A stretch of 64,000 nucleotides of DNA from Sporolactobacillus shoreicorticis (GCF_024125445.1 NZ_JAMXWM010000002.1:124001-188000); one strand, 5' to 3'; counted from the first letter of the stretch, positions 1 to 8,937 are shown. Notes: generated from the letters alone by a model not told the origin. Program-made: numbers and translations.

Positions 1-1
1 G

Positions 2-199
2 GCTATGGCTTGTCAGCAATTTTATGATGAGATGCATGAGGAATATGGGACTGTGAAAATTAATTTGCTGAAGGCATTCGATCCGCGTGATCTCGAAGGC
101 TTTGCGGCAGCCTTTGATCGAATGATGGAACGATATCGCAACGAGTATGTGAAGCTACGGAAGGCCTGTAAAACACTACACGTCGTTGAAGGACTTTGA
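2..199 (+). CDS. C-terminal end of an unidentified protein, cut by the window edge
   Basis: An open frame runs in from the left edge and stops at 199; 65 codons are visible. The peptide is charged and helical (DPRDLEGFAAAFDRMMERYR region) and resembles the dimerisation helices that end MarR-type regulators, but no DNA-binding part is visible, so that reading is weak. The in-frame ATG at position 5 has no visible ribosome site and is probably internal. A 323-base gap with a hairpin separates it from the next gene. Confidence 0.35.
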   Translation, partial: AMACQQFYDEMHEEYGTVKINLLKAFDPRDLEGFAAAFDRMMERYRNEYVKLRKACKTLHVVEGL

Positions 200-302
200 G
201 AAAGATTATCTTAGTTTATAAACGGAAAAAACAATAACTCAGCAAATCCATGCAGCAATAAAGAGATAAACATAAACAAAAGGCAAGCAGCTTCAATCAT
301 AC

Positions 303-338
303 AATGTGCCATGAACTTTTTGCGGTTCATGGCACATT
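303..338. terminator. Perfect 14-bp inverted repeat, likely terminator of the upstream gene
   Basis: AATGTGCCATGAAC (303-316) pairs perfectly with GTTCATGGCACATT (325-338) around an 8-base loop. There is no long T run after it, so it is either a weak intrinsic terminator or another structured element. It is the main feature of the 200-522 gap. Between about 405 and 460 the motif GACCGATAAA also recurs, with no evident function. Confidence 0.5.
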
Positions 339-522
339 TCGCATGAGTGTGAGCACTTGTTTTAGCATGTGTTTACCGCTATCTTATAGAGAGATGCAAC
401 GTGTTGAGACCGCGCGATTAAGAGAAACGACCGATAAAATACGAAAAGAGACCGATAAATCCTGCGTCGCCTCATATCCCTGCAGATGAAGAATAACGAT
501 ACAACGATTAGGAGTTCGAAAA

Positions 523-1902
523 ATGTCTGAATCCAACATACCTGTAGCGAAAAATGAACAGCTTGAAGTCAGCTTCAGCGATCTAACCCAGGACGGGTCT
601 GCTGTGGCAAAGGTGGACGGTTATACACTATTCATTCCCGGAGGACTGCCCGGTGAAAAGGCAATAATTCAAGTCATCAAAACCAAAAAGGGCTATGGGT
701 ACGGCCGCTTAATCGAGCTGACCAAAACCAGTGACCGTCGTGCCGAACCGCCATGCCCATACTATGACCAGTGCGGCGGCTGCGCCATCCAGCACATCAG
801 CTCCGAGGGGCAGCTCGCCTACAAACGCGAGATCGTGCAGAACGCACTGGAGCGGATCGGTGGTCTGACCGACATTTACGTTGAATCAACGCTCGGCATG
901 GCCAAACCGTGGCGTTACCGCAACAAGATCCAAGTTCCTGTCGCCCAACAAAATGGAAAATTCGCTTTTGGCTTTTACAAGAAACGCAGTCATGATATCG
1001 TCACCATGGATCACTGCATGATCACCGAAGCGATTATCGATGACATTGTTCAGACCGCGCGCCAAATCGCCGAAGAACATCACGTCATGCCTTACGACGA
1101 AACCAAACATCGAGGCGTACTCCGTCATATCATGGCCCGTGTCGGCAAGAAAACCGGTGAAGTCATGGTTGTCTTTGTCACGCGTACTGAAGAACTCCCG
1201 CACCGCAAGACGCTGATCCGGGAACTGATTGAGCGCTATCCGCACATCAAATCGATTGCTCAGAATATCAATACGAAGCGCACAAACGCAATTTTCGGCG
1301 ACACAACAAAAACACTCTGGGGGCGCGATGTCATCTACGACCAGATCGGCGGCGTCACCTTCGCCATTTCAGCGCGCTCGTTTTTCCAAGTCAACCCCAC
1401 CCAAACCGAAGTGCTCTACGGCAAAGCATTGGAATACGCCGAACTGACCGGACAAGAAACGGTGATTGACGCCTATTGCGGCATCGGCACCATCTCCCTG
1501 TTTCTCGCAAAACAAGCGAAGCACGTTTACGGCGTGGAAATCGTTCCCGAAGCGATCGAGGACGCGCGGAAAAATGCCGAGCTCAACAAGATCACCAACG
1601 CCACGTTCAAAGTAGGAAAGTCGGAAGATGTGATTCCGGTATGGCGCGATCAGGGCATCAATCCGGACGTTATCGTCGTTGACCCGCCGCGTAAAGGCTG
1701 CGACGCCTCACTGATCGACACGATGACCGCCATGCAGCCGCAGCGGATCGTCTATGTTTCCTGCAACCCTGCAACCCTTGCACGCGACCTTAAGTTACTC
1801 ACCGCCGGCGGGTATCAGGTGAAAAAAGTGCAGCCGGTTGATATGTTCCCGCAGACGATGCACGTGGAGTGCGCGGTATTGATGACGAGGGTGGATAAGT
1901 AA
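523..1902 (+). CDS. rlmCD: 23S rRNA (uracil-C5)-methyltransferase, RlmCD/RumA type
   Basis: SAM-dependent enzyme that puts a methyl group on C5 of uridines in 23S rRNA. The 459-residue length is normal for the TrmA/RumA family. Order of parts: an N-terminal TRAM RNA-binding domain (about 8-66); cysteines C78, C84, C87 and a fourth near residue 164 (MDHC) that bind a 4Fe-4S cluster; then the Rossmann methyltransferase with the SAM loop DAYCGIGT, the DPPRKGCD motif and the catalytic cysteine in VSCNPATLARDL. The start is preceded by AGGAG. It is a single gene; the sigma-factor gene begins 278 bases later. Gram-positive relatives often modify both U747 and U1939 (RlmCD); the sequence alone does not tell whether one or both sites are used here. 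GC-rich codon use suggests a core gene, unlike the AT-rich genes that follow. Confidence 0.93.
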   Translation: MSESNIPVAKNEQLEVSFSDLTQDGSAVAKVDGYTLFIPGGLPGEKAIIQVIKTKKGYGYGRLIELTKTSDRRAEPPCPYYDQCGGCAIQHISSEGQLAYKREIVQNALERIGGLTDIYVESTLGMAKPWRYRNKIQVPVAQQNGKFAFGFYKKRSHDIVTMDHCMITEAIIDDIVQTARQIAEEHHVMPYDETKHRGVLRHIMARVGKKTGEVMVVFVTRTEELPHRKTLIRELIERYPHIKSIAQNINTKRTNAIFGDTTKTLWGRDVIYDQIGGVTFAISARSFFQVNPTQTEVLYGKALEYAELTGQETVIDAYCGIGTISLFLAKQAKHVYGVEIVPEAIEDARKNAELNKITNATFKVGKSEDVIPVWRDQGINPDVIVVDPPRKGCDASLIDTMTAMQPQRIVYVSCNPATLARDLKLLTAGGYQVKKVQPVDMFPQTMHVECAVLMTRVDK

Positions 1903-2058
1903 AAATACGGAAAGTCCTGGTAGATAAGCCATTTCTGTAGTTTTTAGATTTTCAAACTGTACACTCAAAACGTGATTTTGCTTGTGGATGGGAATCAGTC
2001 TATTGAGGAAAATCCCGTTCGCAAGTGTATAGGCTTGATAACAGGCTTTGACGACAAG

Positions 2059-2113
2059 ACAGGATAGATGTTTCAGCTTTTTGGGGCTTGGTGAGAAAAC
2101 AGGATAGATGTTT
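2059..2113 (+). repeat. Two direct copies of ACAGGATAGATGTTT upstream of the sigma gene
   Basis: The 15-mer occurs at 2059-2073 and again at 2099-2113, 40 bases apart, just before the sigma-factor gene at 2181. The spacing is close to four helical turns, so the copies could bind a regulator on one face of the DNA. A GGGAAC motif near 2136 resembles an ECF -35 element. Function is inferred only. Confidence 0.3.
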
Positions 2114-2180
2114 TTCGGATTTTCGCTTGTACACGGGAACAGGTCAGAATATGGATGACTTTTAATTTGAGGATGATAAA

Positions 2181-2948
2181 ATGGAAATATTGGATGTATA
2201 TCAAAACTATTATAGCTACATTTATAACTATGCCCTGAAATTGACCTGCCACCCGGAAGATGCCCTCGATTTGACACAGAACACCTTTTTGAAGGCAATG
2301 GAAAAGCTGGATACCTTAAAAAGCGAGCATGCACTGGCAAGCTGGTTAGGAACGATATGCTTTCACGAGTTTATTAACAAGGCAAAAATGGATTCTCATA
2401 AATATCTGGCTGAAGTAGAAAATTGGGAACAATTAGAGAAGGAAGGAACCCTATTGTCCGATATTGCTCCCCAACTGGAAGATGAGGTTATTGTAGCGGA
2501 AGAAATTAGGGATTTACAAAACGGGTGTTTTATGGCAATGGTACGAAAACTGACATTAAATCAGCGTATCACTTTTTCACTGGTGGATATGTACGGACTG
2601 CCTATTGAATATGTTGCGAATCTATTAGATATCTCTATAGGAGCGGCAAAAGGTTTGCTCTATCGTGCAAGAATGAATATCGATTCTTTTTTGGGAGACC
2701 ATTGCAGTATTATTTATGAAAAAAATCCTTGTAGTTGTAGGGCCTGGATAGATTTTTCAACAAACCGTTCTAGTCTGCAACGTCAATCCCATAAGTTACT
2801 GGAAAAATTAGATTATAATAAAAAGGGCTATGTATATAATGAACATGTTAGAAAAAGAGTTCAGTACCTTTATCACCATATGCCTGAGAAAAAGCCCCCG
2901 GCGGAATGGTATCAAAGTGTTTTAACAATTTTGGCACATCAAAATTAA
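2181..2948 (+). CDS. ECF-type RNA polymerase sigma factor with a C-terminal extension
   Basis: Sigma-70 family factor expected to direct RNA polymerase to a small regulon. Residues 1-65 look like region 2 (YQNYYSYIYNYALKLT, DALDLTQNTFLKAM). About 115-175 look like region 4 with a helix-turn-helix (LPIEYVANLLDISIGAAKGLLYRARMN). The last 80 residues form an extension with a cysteine group (C-X7-CSC, residues ~175-190) that could bind metal. At 255 residues it is longer than a minimal ECF factor. No anti-sigma gene is adjacent. The next gene, 97 bases on, codes for an AhpD/CMD-like protein; some ECF groups (e.g. ECF41) are known to be linked to CMD proteins, so the neighbour may be its target or partner. 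Which ECF group it belongs to cannot be settled here. Confidence 0.8.
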   Translation: MEILDVYQNYYSYIYNYALKLTCHPEDALDLTQNTFLKAMEKLDTLKSEHALASWLGTICFHEFINKAKMDSHKYLAEVENWEQLEKEGTLLSDIAPQLEDEVIVAEEIRDLQNGCFMAMVRKLTLNQRITFSLVDMYGLPIEYVANLLDISIGAAKGLLYRARMNIDSFLGDHCSIIYEKNPCSCRAWIDFSTNRSSLQRQSHKLLEKLDYNKKGYVYNEHVRKRVQYLYHHMPEKKPPAEWYQSVLTILAHQN

Positions 2949-3045
2949 AAAATTATCTTTAAACCGTATCTTTTAAATTGCTATTTTGTCTTTATGATTG
3001 TAACCGTTAAAATTCGGTACAAATCAGAAAAAAGGATGGATAGTA

Positions 3046-3354
3046 ATGGAAAAAGTTACAGACGGATTTAAAATGTTTATGAAGGAAACGGACGGTATAG
3101 GCAAAGCATTTATGGGTTCTATTTTTAAAATGTCAGAAAAAAGCGCGCTTGATAAAAAGACTCACGAACTCGCCTATATTTCCGTATTGGTATCAACGAA
3201 AATATATGGGGGGCTGCCATTTCATATCCAGAAAGCAAAAGAACATGGGGCAAGCGTAGATGAAATAAAGAGTGCTATTCTTGTGCCACTACCAATTATG
3301 GGTATTCAGATTGCAGATGCATTACCATACTTGAGTGAACTTATCGAAAAATAA
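3046..3354 (+). CDS. Carboxymuconolactone decarboxylase/AhpD-like protein without cysteines
   Basis: Small all-helical protein of 102 residues. The core THELAYISVLVSTKIYGGLPFHIQKAKEHGASVDEIKSAIL matches the CMD fold (helix, H-X3-A, GAS-X2-EI). AhpD-like members normally carry a CXXC pair before the histidine for disulfide exchange. Here that spot reads YGGLPFH and the whole protein has no cysteine, so thiol peroxidase-type activity is unlikely; a binding or hydrolase-like role remains possible. A ribosome site, AAGGATGG, lies upstream. It follows the sigma gene on the same strand, and the two may be co-transcribed or in a sigma-target relation. Confidence 0.78.
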   Translation: MEKVTDGFKMFMKETDGIGKAFMGSIFKMSEKSALDKKTHELAYISVLVSTKIYGGLPFHIQKAKEHGASVDEIKSAILVPLPIMGIQIADALPYLSELIEK

Positions 3355-3412
3355 TCATTACAAAAGGCACCCTGCGTTGTGATTTCGTAGAGTGCTTCGT
3401 TCATTTTTGCCC

Positions 3413-3625
3413 TTATTCATCCACATCCATCGTTACGCCGGATTTGAACTCCATGGTGAATTTGTCCTCGTAGACGGTGATTTTTTCAATCAGCCACTGG
3501 ACAAGCGGTTCGTCGTATTCGGTTAGGGCGGTGGGCTGTTCCCGCAGGAAAGGTACCCATATCGGCAATGCGTTTTTCTGTTCATCCCACCCGGCGCTTT
3601 CCAGCTGAAGCTTCTGCTCCATTGA
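3413..3625 (-). pseudogene. C-terminal remnant of a serine (resolvase/invertase) site-specific recombinase
   Basis: Read on the minus strand this ends in the typical tail of large clostridial-type serine recombinases (EPLVQWLIEKITVYEDKF, then FKSGVTMDVDE). The catalytic N-terminal domain is missing, and upstream of about 3625 the sequence turns into unrelated codons. The same tail, in poorer condition, occurs at 5562-5760 in the same orientation. The two copies flank the WYL regulator and DJ-1 gene. Confidence 0.75.
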
Positions 3626-3696
3626 TAGGCTTGATAGTTGGAACGGAATAAAAAAGGGCAAGGCAACTCGTTTGTTTTTTCGTCTTACTCCATGTA

Positions 3697-4629
3697 TTAA
3701 TTTTTGTAAATGGTAGCTAGATCATATATTCTACGCTTCATTTCTGCGCGGATATGTAACGGCTCTAAACACTCGCATTTATCCCCAAAACTGAAAAGAA
3801 TAGTGTAGTAGTAATCATTCTCTATGAAAGGAAAACGAACAATGTAATGCTCATCACCATCTGGAGAAAAATCTTCATAAGAACAAAAATCAAGTACCCT
3901 GTCCATGACAGATTTATGAATACGAATTTTGATTTTTGTTTGCAGCGTTTCCAAGATTTCTTCAAAGTCTAAAATCGGTTTTTGATAATCTCGTGGCGTA
4001 AAAGTTTCCTCTTGCATTTGTAGGTTTGAAATGCGGGATAGTTTGAATAAGCGAAAATCATTTCTTTTATGACAATACCCTTGCCAGTACCAATGACTGC
4101 TTTTCAATACAAGCTGATACGGTTCGGCTGTTCGTACGGTTTTATTTCCGTAGCGGTCTGCATAGTCAAACGAAAGTAACTTGCTTTCCTGTAAAGCTGT
4201 TTTGATAACCTCTAAATAGGGTTGTATGTTCCTGTTGCCCATCCACGGACTTAAATCAATATATATTTGATTTGCTTTTAATTCAATGTCTTTCGCTCTG
4301 TCGGCGGGGATAAAACTCTTGACTTTCGCAAGGGCGTTTACCAGTTCATCACCTCGTATCATGTTGGAAAGACTGGAAAGCCCCATCAAGATAGCAGAAA
4401 GGTCGGCAGTCGAAAAAACCTTTCGATCAATCTTGTATTTTTGCATGATTTCAAATCCACCTCCCACTCCCGATGCTCCGCAAACAGGAATACCCGCCAT
4501 GTTGATTGAGTCTATGTCGCGGTAGATTGTGCGGGGTGAAACTTCAAACATATCTGCTAACTCCTGTGCGCCTATACGCTCTTTATCAAGGAGTATCATA
4601 ATAATGCTAACAAGTCTGTCAACTTTCAT
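3697..4629 (-). CDS. WYL-domain transcriptional regulator (DeoR/YafY-type HTH)
   Basis: DNA-binding regulator of 310 residues. The N-terminal winged HTH reads IGAQELADMFEVSPRTIYRD (residues ~17-40). It is followed by the WYL ligand-sensing domain (about 130-210; AEPYQLVLKSSHWYWQGYCH) and a C-terminal WCX-like extension. The start is the ATG at 4629, preceded by GGAAGG; an upstream in-frame TTG at 4647 has no ribosome site. It is divergent from the DJ-1-family gene at 4758, with an inverted repeat between them, so it probably controls that gene and itself. The pair lies between two recombinase remnants. Confidence 0.88.
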   Translation of the reverse strand: MKVDRLVSIIMILLDKERIGAQELADMFEVSPRTIYRDIDSINMAGIPVCGASGVGGGFEIMQKYKIDRKVFSTADLSAILMGLSSLSNMIRGDELVNALAKVKSFIPADRAKDIELKANQIYIDLSPWMGNRNIQPYLEVIKTALQESKLLSFDYADRYGNKTVRTAEPYQLVLKSSHWYWQGYCHKRNDFRLFKLSRISNLQMQEETFTPRDYQKPILDFEEILETLQTKIKIRIHKSVMDRVLDFCSYEDFSPDGDEHYIVRFPFIENDYYYTILFSFGDKCECLEPLHIRAEMKRRIYDLATIYKN

Positions 4630-4668
4630 CTGATAGCCGCCTTCCAAAATTTCTTGTTATCCTTGTAG

Positions 4669-4694
4669 ATTGTTGCCACACTGTTGTCAACAAT
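4669..4694. promoter_or_regulatory. Candidate operator between the WYL regulator and DJ-1 gene
   Basis: ATTGTTG (4669-4675) and CAACAAT (4688-4694) form a perfect 7-bp inverted repeat with a 12-base centre, in the 128-base divergent promoter region. The position suits a site for the adjacent WYL regulator. Binding is inferred. Confidence 0.45.
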
Positions 4695-4757
4695 TGTAAG
4701 GCATAATAAAAAAGCAAGCAAATCAATGTATCTATCAATGAAAATGGGAGGGAAATT

Positions 4758-5396
4758 ATGTTTACAATTTATGTCTACGTTCTTGATACTTTAGCCGATT
4801 GGGAACTGGGGTATGTTACTTCGGAGCTGAATTCTGGTCGATTTTTTAAAAAGGGTGAGCAACGTGTATCGCTCAAAACAGTTAGTTATTCTAAAGAGCC
4901 AATCCATACAATGGGCGGGATGACAATAGTGCCCAATTGCTTAATTGATGATATTGTTGTGAGTGAAATAAGCGTGTTGCTATTACCGGGCGCAGATACA
5001 TGGAACGACCCAAAGAATGGCGCTATCATCGAAAAAGCAAGTGAATTTCTCTCTTTAGGCGCTACGGTATGTGCAATCTGTGGGGCTACCGCTGCGCTTG
5101 CTAACTTTGGGCTATTGGATAAGCGTCCGCATACTAGTAATGGACCGGGATTTCTTGAAATGGTTTCTCCTAGTTATAAAGGTCAAAGTTTTTATATAGA
5201 CAAGCCATCTGTAGCGGATAACAACCTTATTACTGCAAGTTCCACCGGAGCTTTGTTGTGGGCGAAACAAATTATTGAGCATTTAGGCGTTTTTCAATCA
5301 AACACACTGGAATCTTGGTATGACTATTTCAGTACCGGTGAGCCTAAACATTTCTTTGCCCTTATGCAAACTTTGCCGTCTAGCAATGAAAGCTGA
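4758..5396 (+). CDS. DJ-1/PfpI family protein (class I glutamine amidotransferase-like)
   Basis: Single-domain 212-residue protein. The nucleophile-elbow region AICGATAALANFGLLDKR (cysteine near 112), an acidic residue in the first strands and the SSTGALLWAKQIIEHLG C-terminal part all fit the DJ-1/PfpI superfamily. Members range from glyoxalases and chaperones to isonitrile hydratases, so the substrate is unknown. Ribosome site GGGAGGGAAA precedes the ATG. It is divergent from a WYL regulator across a dyad. Being flanked by recombinase tails suggests the pair was moved or inserted together. Confidence 0.85.
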   Translation: MFTIYVYVLDTLADWELGYVTSELNSGRFFKKGEQRVSLKTVSYSKEPIHTMGGMTIVPNCLIDDIVVSEISVLLLPGADTWNDPKNGAIIEKASEFLSLGATVCAICGATAALANFGLLDKRPHTSNGPGFLEMVSPSYKGQSFYIDKPSVADNNLITASSTGALLWAKQIIEHLGVFQSNTLESWYDYFSTGEPKHFFALMQTLPSSNES

Positions 5397-5511
5397 TCCA
5401 CCTAAGTCATAAACAGGACATAGACCATATGATAAGTGATTTCAGAATATGGGTATCATATAAATTTCGATTAAAAATTCTACTTGATTAGAAACTTAAA
5501 AAGTAAACAAG

Positions 5512-5544
5512 GCACTCTACGGCTGCAATGATTCCGTAGAGTGC
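5512..5544. terminator. Hairpin next to the recombinase remnant
   Basis: GCACTCTACGG (5512-5522) pairs perfectly with CCGTAGAGTGC (5534-5544). A worn copy lies near 3366-3394 beside the other recombinase tail. It lies downstream of both the DJ-1 gene (plus) and the recombinase remnant (minus), and could terminate transcripts from either side. Confidence 0.55.
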
Positions 5545-5561
5545 TTTGCTCATTTTTGTCC

Positions 5562-6429
5562 TTATTCATCCATATCCACCGTCACGCCGGATTTGAATTA
5601 TACGGTGAATTTGTCCTCGTAGACGGTGATTTTTCAATCATCGGACAAGCGGCTCGTCGTATGCGGTCAGAGCGGTGGGCTGTTCCCGTAGAAAGGTGGT
5701 CATATCGGCAATGTGCTTTTTCAGCTCGTCCCGCCCAGCGCTTTCCAACTGAGGCTTCTGCTTATCCTCGCGCAGGTGGTAAATCTCCTCGGCGATGTCC
5801 TCATGTCTGGTTCGGACGCCGAATCCGCTTCAAAAGCTCCTCTTGCAGTTCTGCCAGTCGCTTGTCGACGTCGGTAAGCGGCTATCCTGTTTCGGATTCC
5901 AAAACGGCTTCAATGTTTCTTTGCAGGATGGCGAGGGAGGTGTCCTTGCCACACCATGTCTGATTAATGGCGGCAACCAATACCTGCTCAATCTGACTTT
6001 GCGGCACGGTGTTGGATCGCAGAGCAGACCGGTATTCTCAAGATGGCTGATACATTGCCAGACGACGGACTTCTTGCCGCCACGATTGTACCAATGAATC
6101 CTGCGGTAAAACGCTCCACAGCAGCCGCAGAAAATGATGTTCGGCAGGCAGTGGTTGCTGAAGAGCCGGTTCTGCCCATTCGGGCTGGTGTGGACGATGC
6201 GACGGTGCGCCAATTCCTCCTGCATCCGCATGAAAATTTCACGCGGAATAATGGCTTCATGTCTGTTTTCCACATAATACTGTGGCACAAGGCCGTTGTT
6301 CTTGACACGCTGTTTGGTAAGGCAGTCAACGGTGTAGGGTTCAAGGTATTCCCGGTAAATACGCTTGACGATTTCGGCCTCCTCCGGTATGTATATTGCC
6401 ATCAAGAAAGTCTGCATGCCCGCTGGCAC
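5562..6429 (-). pseudogene. Decayed serine recombinase, central and C-terminal parts
   Basis: On the minus strand the segment 6429-5990 reads as the recombinase-plus-zinc-ribbon part of a large serine recombinase: EAEIVKRIYREYLEPYT, then ENRHEAIIPREIFMRMQEEL, then CGCCGAFYRRIHWY. After about residue 140 the frame breaks. Matching peptide continues in other frames down to VYEDKF and GVTVDMDE at 5562. The catalytic resolvase domain with its serine is absent. It is therefore a non-functional remnant of an integrative element, homologous over about 250 bases to the copy at 3413-3625. Confidence 0.78.
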
Positions 6430-6561
6430 TATTCAATTGTAAAAATATGCTTAAATGTTTATTATCCATTATACTGAATAGAAGATGAATTAATATTTAT
6501 AGAAAATAAGCATTTCGACAGATTTGAATTTACCAAATATAAGTATAAAGAAGGCGAACTT

Positions 6562-7323
6562 ATGGGAAAAACAGATCAAATACGAGAGGTGCTATTGACC
6601 ACAATTTGTTGCGATAAGAAACAAAGTAAAATATCACGTGAAGATAATATAATTTTGTCTGGTCAAAAATATTATTCATCTACTGATGCTGATATGTCTA
6701 ATTTCGCAGTAGGGTTTTATGAAATTGTATATAAAGATATTTTAAATTCCAAGCCGCTCTTAAAACATAATGGATCTTTGTGGAATAATGAATATGCTGG
6801 CGATACAATGAACAGCTTTAATACCGTTGCGAATATTACTCCTAGAGCAGGAAAATCTCGTGTACAAAGAACGGCTATGGAAGAATGGCCGGAATATTTA
6901 CAGAATTATTATAGAAAATATCATTGCTTGGCGAATTTCTGGATTCTTCCCATGGAAATTGGACGAACGACAAAAGGAATTTTAAATAAAGCAATTAATC
7001 CAACAGGTGATTATATGGATCGCTTTTTAGAAATGGTACATTCAAAAATCAGGTTTTATGGATATGACAGGGAGTATTTCAGATGCTTTAATTGTTGGGG
7101 TGAATTTACTGATAAACATTTCCTTATAAATAGTTATCTAAATGAAGAGCTAAAAATTGAATTGTATAGCAATTTCAACGAGGATAAAAGTCGGAAATTT
7201 ATAAAAAAAGCATTAGAAAAAATTGGACAGAGAGCAGAATGCATTGCAGAATCTGAATATGCAAATAAATTGTGGGAGTACTTTAATGAGTGGAATTTAT
7301 TTAAAGAAATAAGATCCGTGTAA
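6562..7323 (+). CDS. Uncharacterised 253-residue protein
   Basis: I do not recognise a function. The protein is soluble-looking, rich in aromatic residues, lysine and asparagine, with no signal peptide or membrane segment. Notable stretches are LWNNEYAGDTMNSFNT (residues ~72-88), EEWPEYLQNYYRKYHCLANFW (~111-131) and a helical C-terminus. It could relate to a DUF found in scattered Firmicutes genomes, but I cannot name it safely. AAGGCGAAC just before the ATG is a usable ribosome site. It is clearly AT-rich compared with the rRNA methylase and follows the recombinase remnant, so acquisition by transfer is likely. Confidence 0.65.
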   Translation: MGKTDQIREVLLTTICCDKKQSKISREDNIILSGQKYYSSTDADMSNFAVGFYEIVYKDILNSKPLLKHNGSLWNNEYAGDTMNSFNTVANITPRAGKSRVQRTAMEEWPEYLQNYYRKYHCLANFWILPMEIGRTTKGILNKAINPTGDYMDRFLEMVHSKIRFYGYDREYFRCFNCWGEFTDKHFLINSYLNEELKIELYSNFNEDKSRKFIKKALEKIGQRAECIAESEYANKLWEYFNEWNLFKEIRSV

Positions 7324-7557
7324 ATTCCAATTTATTTAAAATCTATGATAACGGAGGTTTTGTCGGGGCTGATGATAACAAAACAATTCACTATATCCCA
7401 TTAATGCCTTAAGGTGAGAAACGCGTTGTAGTATTTACTGCCGTGTAAGTACAAACAGTGCTGAACAGTTGAAAAGTTTAATTGCCCAAGTGTCGTCGCT
7501 AACAAGATAACAGCAGCTAATCCCAAATGGCTACTAATGGAGGATAGGAGACTTCAA

Positions 7558-8202
7558 ATGGATAAAATGATTAAGATCAGAAATGAAGAAGAAGCGGATT
7601 ACGCGAGAGTTGAAGAAATTACAAGGAAATCTTTTTATAATCTATACATTCCAGGGTGTAATGGACACTATTTGGTTCATATTATGAGATCCTATAAAGA
7701 TTTTCTGCCGGAGCTCGATTTTGTAATTGAACTTGACAATCAGATCGTTGGGAATATCATGTACACAAAAGCAAAACTGGTTGATGAGTCTGGGGAAGAG
7801 AAAAAAATCCTTACCTTCGGCCCGGTTTGCATTATTCCTGAATACCAAAGAATGGGTTACGGAAAAATGCTAATAGAGCATTCGTTTGATCAGGCGATTG
7901 CGCTTGGTTATGATGTGATTGTAATATTTGGAAACCCGGGCAATTATGTAAGCCGTGGCTTTAAGAGTTGTAAAAAGTACAATATCTGTCTTGAGAATGG
8001 AACATTTCCAGCAGCAATGATGGTAAAAGAGCTGAAGCCGGAAGTTTTGGATGGAAGGAAATGGGTTTACTATCACAGTCCGGTGATGAAGATAGACGAA
8101 CAAGAAGCCGAGCGGTTTGATGAGAGCCTGGAAAAAATGGAGAAGAAAATCCAGCCAAGTCAGGAAGAATTTTATATTCACAGCCATTCTCTTATACATT
8201 GA
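7558..8202 (+). CDS. GNAT-family N-acetyltransferase
   Basis: Transfers an acyl group from acyl-CoA to an unknown acceptor. The GNAT core is visible: motif A FGPVCIIPEYQRMGYGKMLIEHS (residues ~87-110, with the pyrophosphate-binding Q-R-M-G-Y-G-K), then GYDVIVIFGNPGNYVSRGFKS, typical of YhbS-like members. A charged C-terminal tail of 50 residues follows. The ATG at 7558 is preferred because GGAGGATAGGAG lies just before it; an in-frame ATG at 7537 sits ahead of that site. It has no obvious operon partner. Confidence 0.88.
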   Translation: MDKMIKIRNEEEADYARVEEITRKSFYNLYIPGCNGHYLVHIMRSYKDFLPELDFVIELDNQIVGNIMYTKAKLVDESGEEKKILTFGPVCIIPEYQRMGYGKMLIEHSFDQAIALGYDVIVIFGNPGNYVSRGFKSCKKYNICLENGTFPAAMMVKELKPEVLDGRKWVYYHSPVMKIDEQEAERFDESLEKMEKKIQPSQEEFYIHSHSLIH

Positions 8203-8763
8203 GTTTCCTTTAATGGTATAAGGATAAGCTACAACTTCTAATGCACGGGAAATAAGGTGGTTTGACTACTATATTACTATATATAGTGGTTGGGAGCATT
8301 AAATGCGCTCAAAAAGTGTAAATTCCGCCTTCATAGATAACAATGTCCATCGTAGCCAGATAGACAATCTTTCGCAATGCATCATCGATAGGATAAGCAT
8401 TCTTAAACTTAGTGACTTTTCTGAGTTGACGGTGAGATCTCGCGCAAACGAGCGTTCTGTAGTGGAGTTGAGGCAATGTTGTCCATTATGCAGCGGACAG
8501 TTCATGGAAAGACGCCTGATAAGGGCAGTGACAGATCCTTGGGAAAACCGTCAAATGAACGAAAATTCACGTACTTCCATGCGTTCATTGCTTCAGTTGA
8601 CGTAATTGGATGGCGAAATTTTAAGCCTCTGAGAAAGAATGCTAAAGCAAGAGTACTTCTGATAAATTATCCTGCTAATAGCAGTCCTGTCACATGTTGA
8701 GTGTGTAGCGTTAATGATATGGATATCCTTGTAACCGTAGGGTTTGTGAGAGATCAATAAAAT

Positions 8764-8812
8764 AAAAAAAATCGCTGAATGTCTGTTTGATGGGCAGAAG
8801 GCGATTTTTTGT
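8764..8812 (+). terminator. Intrinsic terminator-like hairpin
   Basis: AAAAAATCGC (8766-8775) pairs with GCGATTTTTT (8801-8810), giving a stem flanked by A and T runs, able to work in both directions. The loop is long (25 bases). Confidence 0.6.
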
Positions 8813-8937
8813 GTTTAGGGAGAAGTATTTTTTATGTGACTAGACTACACGTCTATTCACAATAACAACTAGAAATTATAATTTAGAAAGCAAATACTAA
8901 TAAATCGTGATATGGTAGTAGTTAGGAAGTCGCGTTT

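Noticed and set aside
304-489. Plus-strand open frame of 61 codons
   Set aside because: It starts inside the perfect hairpin at 303-338, has no ribosome site and no recognisable domain.
1795-2340. Minus-strand open frame of 181 codons
   Set aside because: It overlaps the end of the methyltransferase gene and the start of the sigma gene; composition is that of a reverse-strand shadow.
8303-8700. Overlapping small frames on both strands
   Set aside because: No ribosome sites or domain matches; the frames disagree and are interrupted. No transposase family could be supported.
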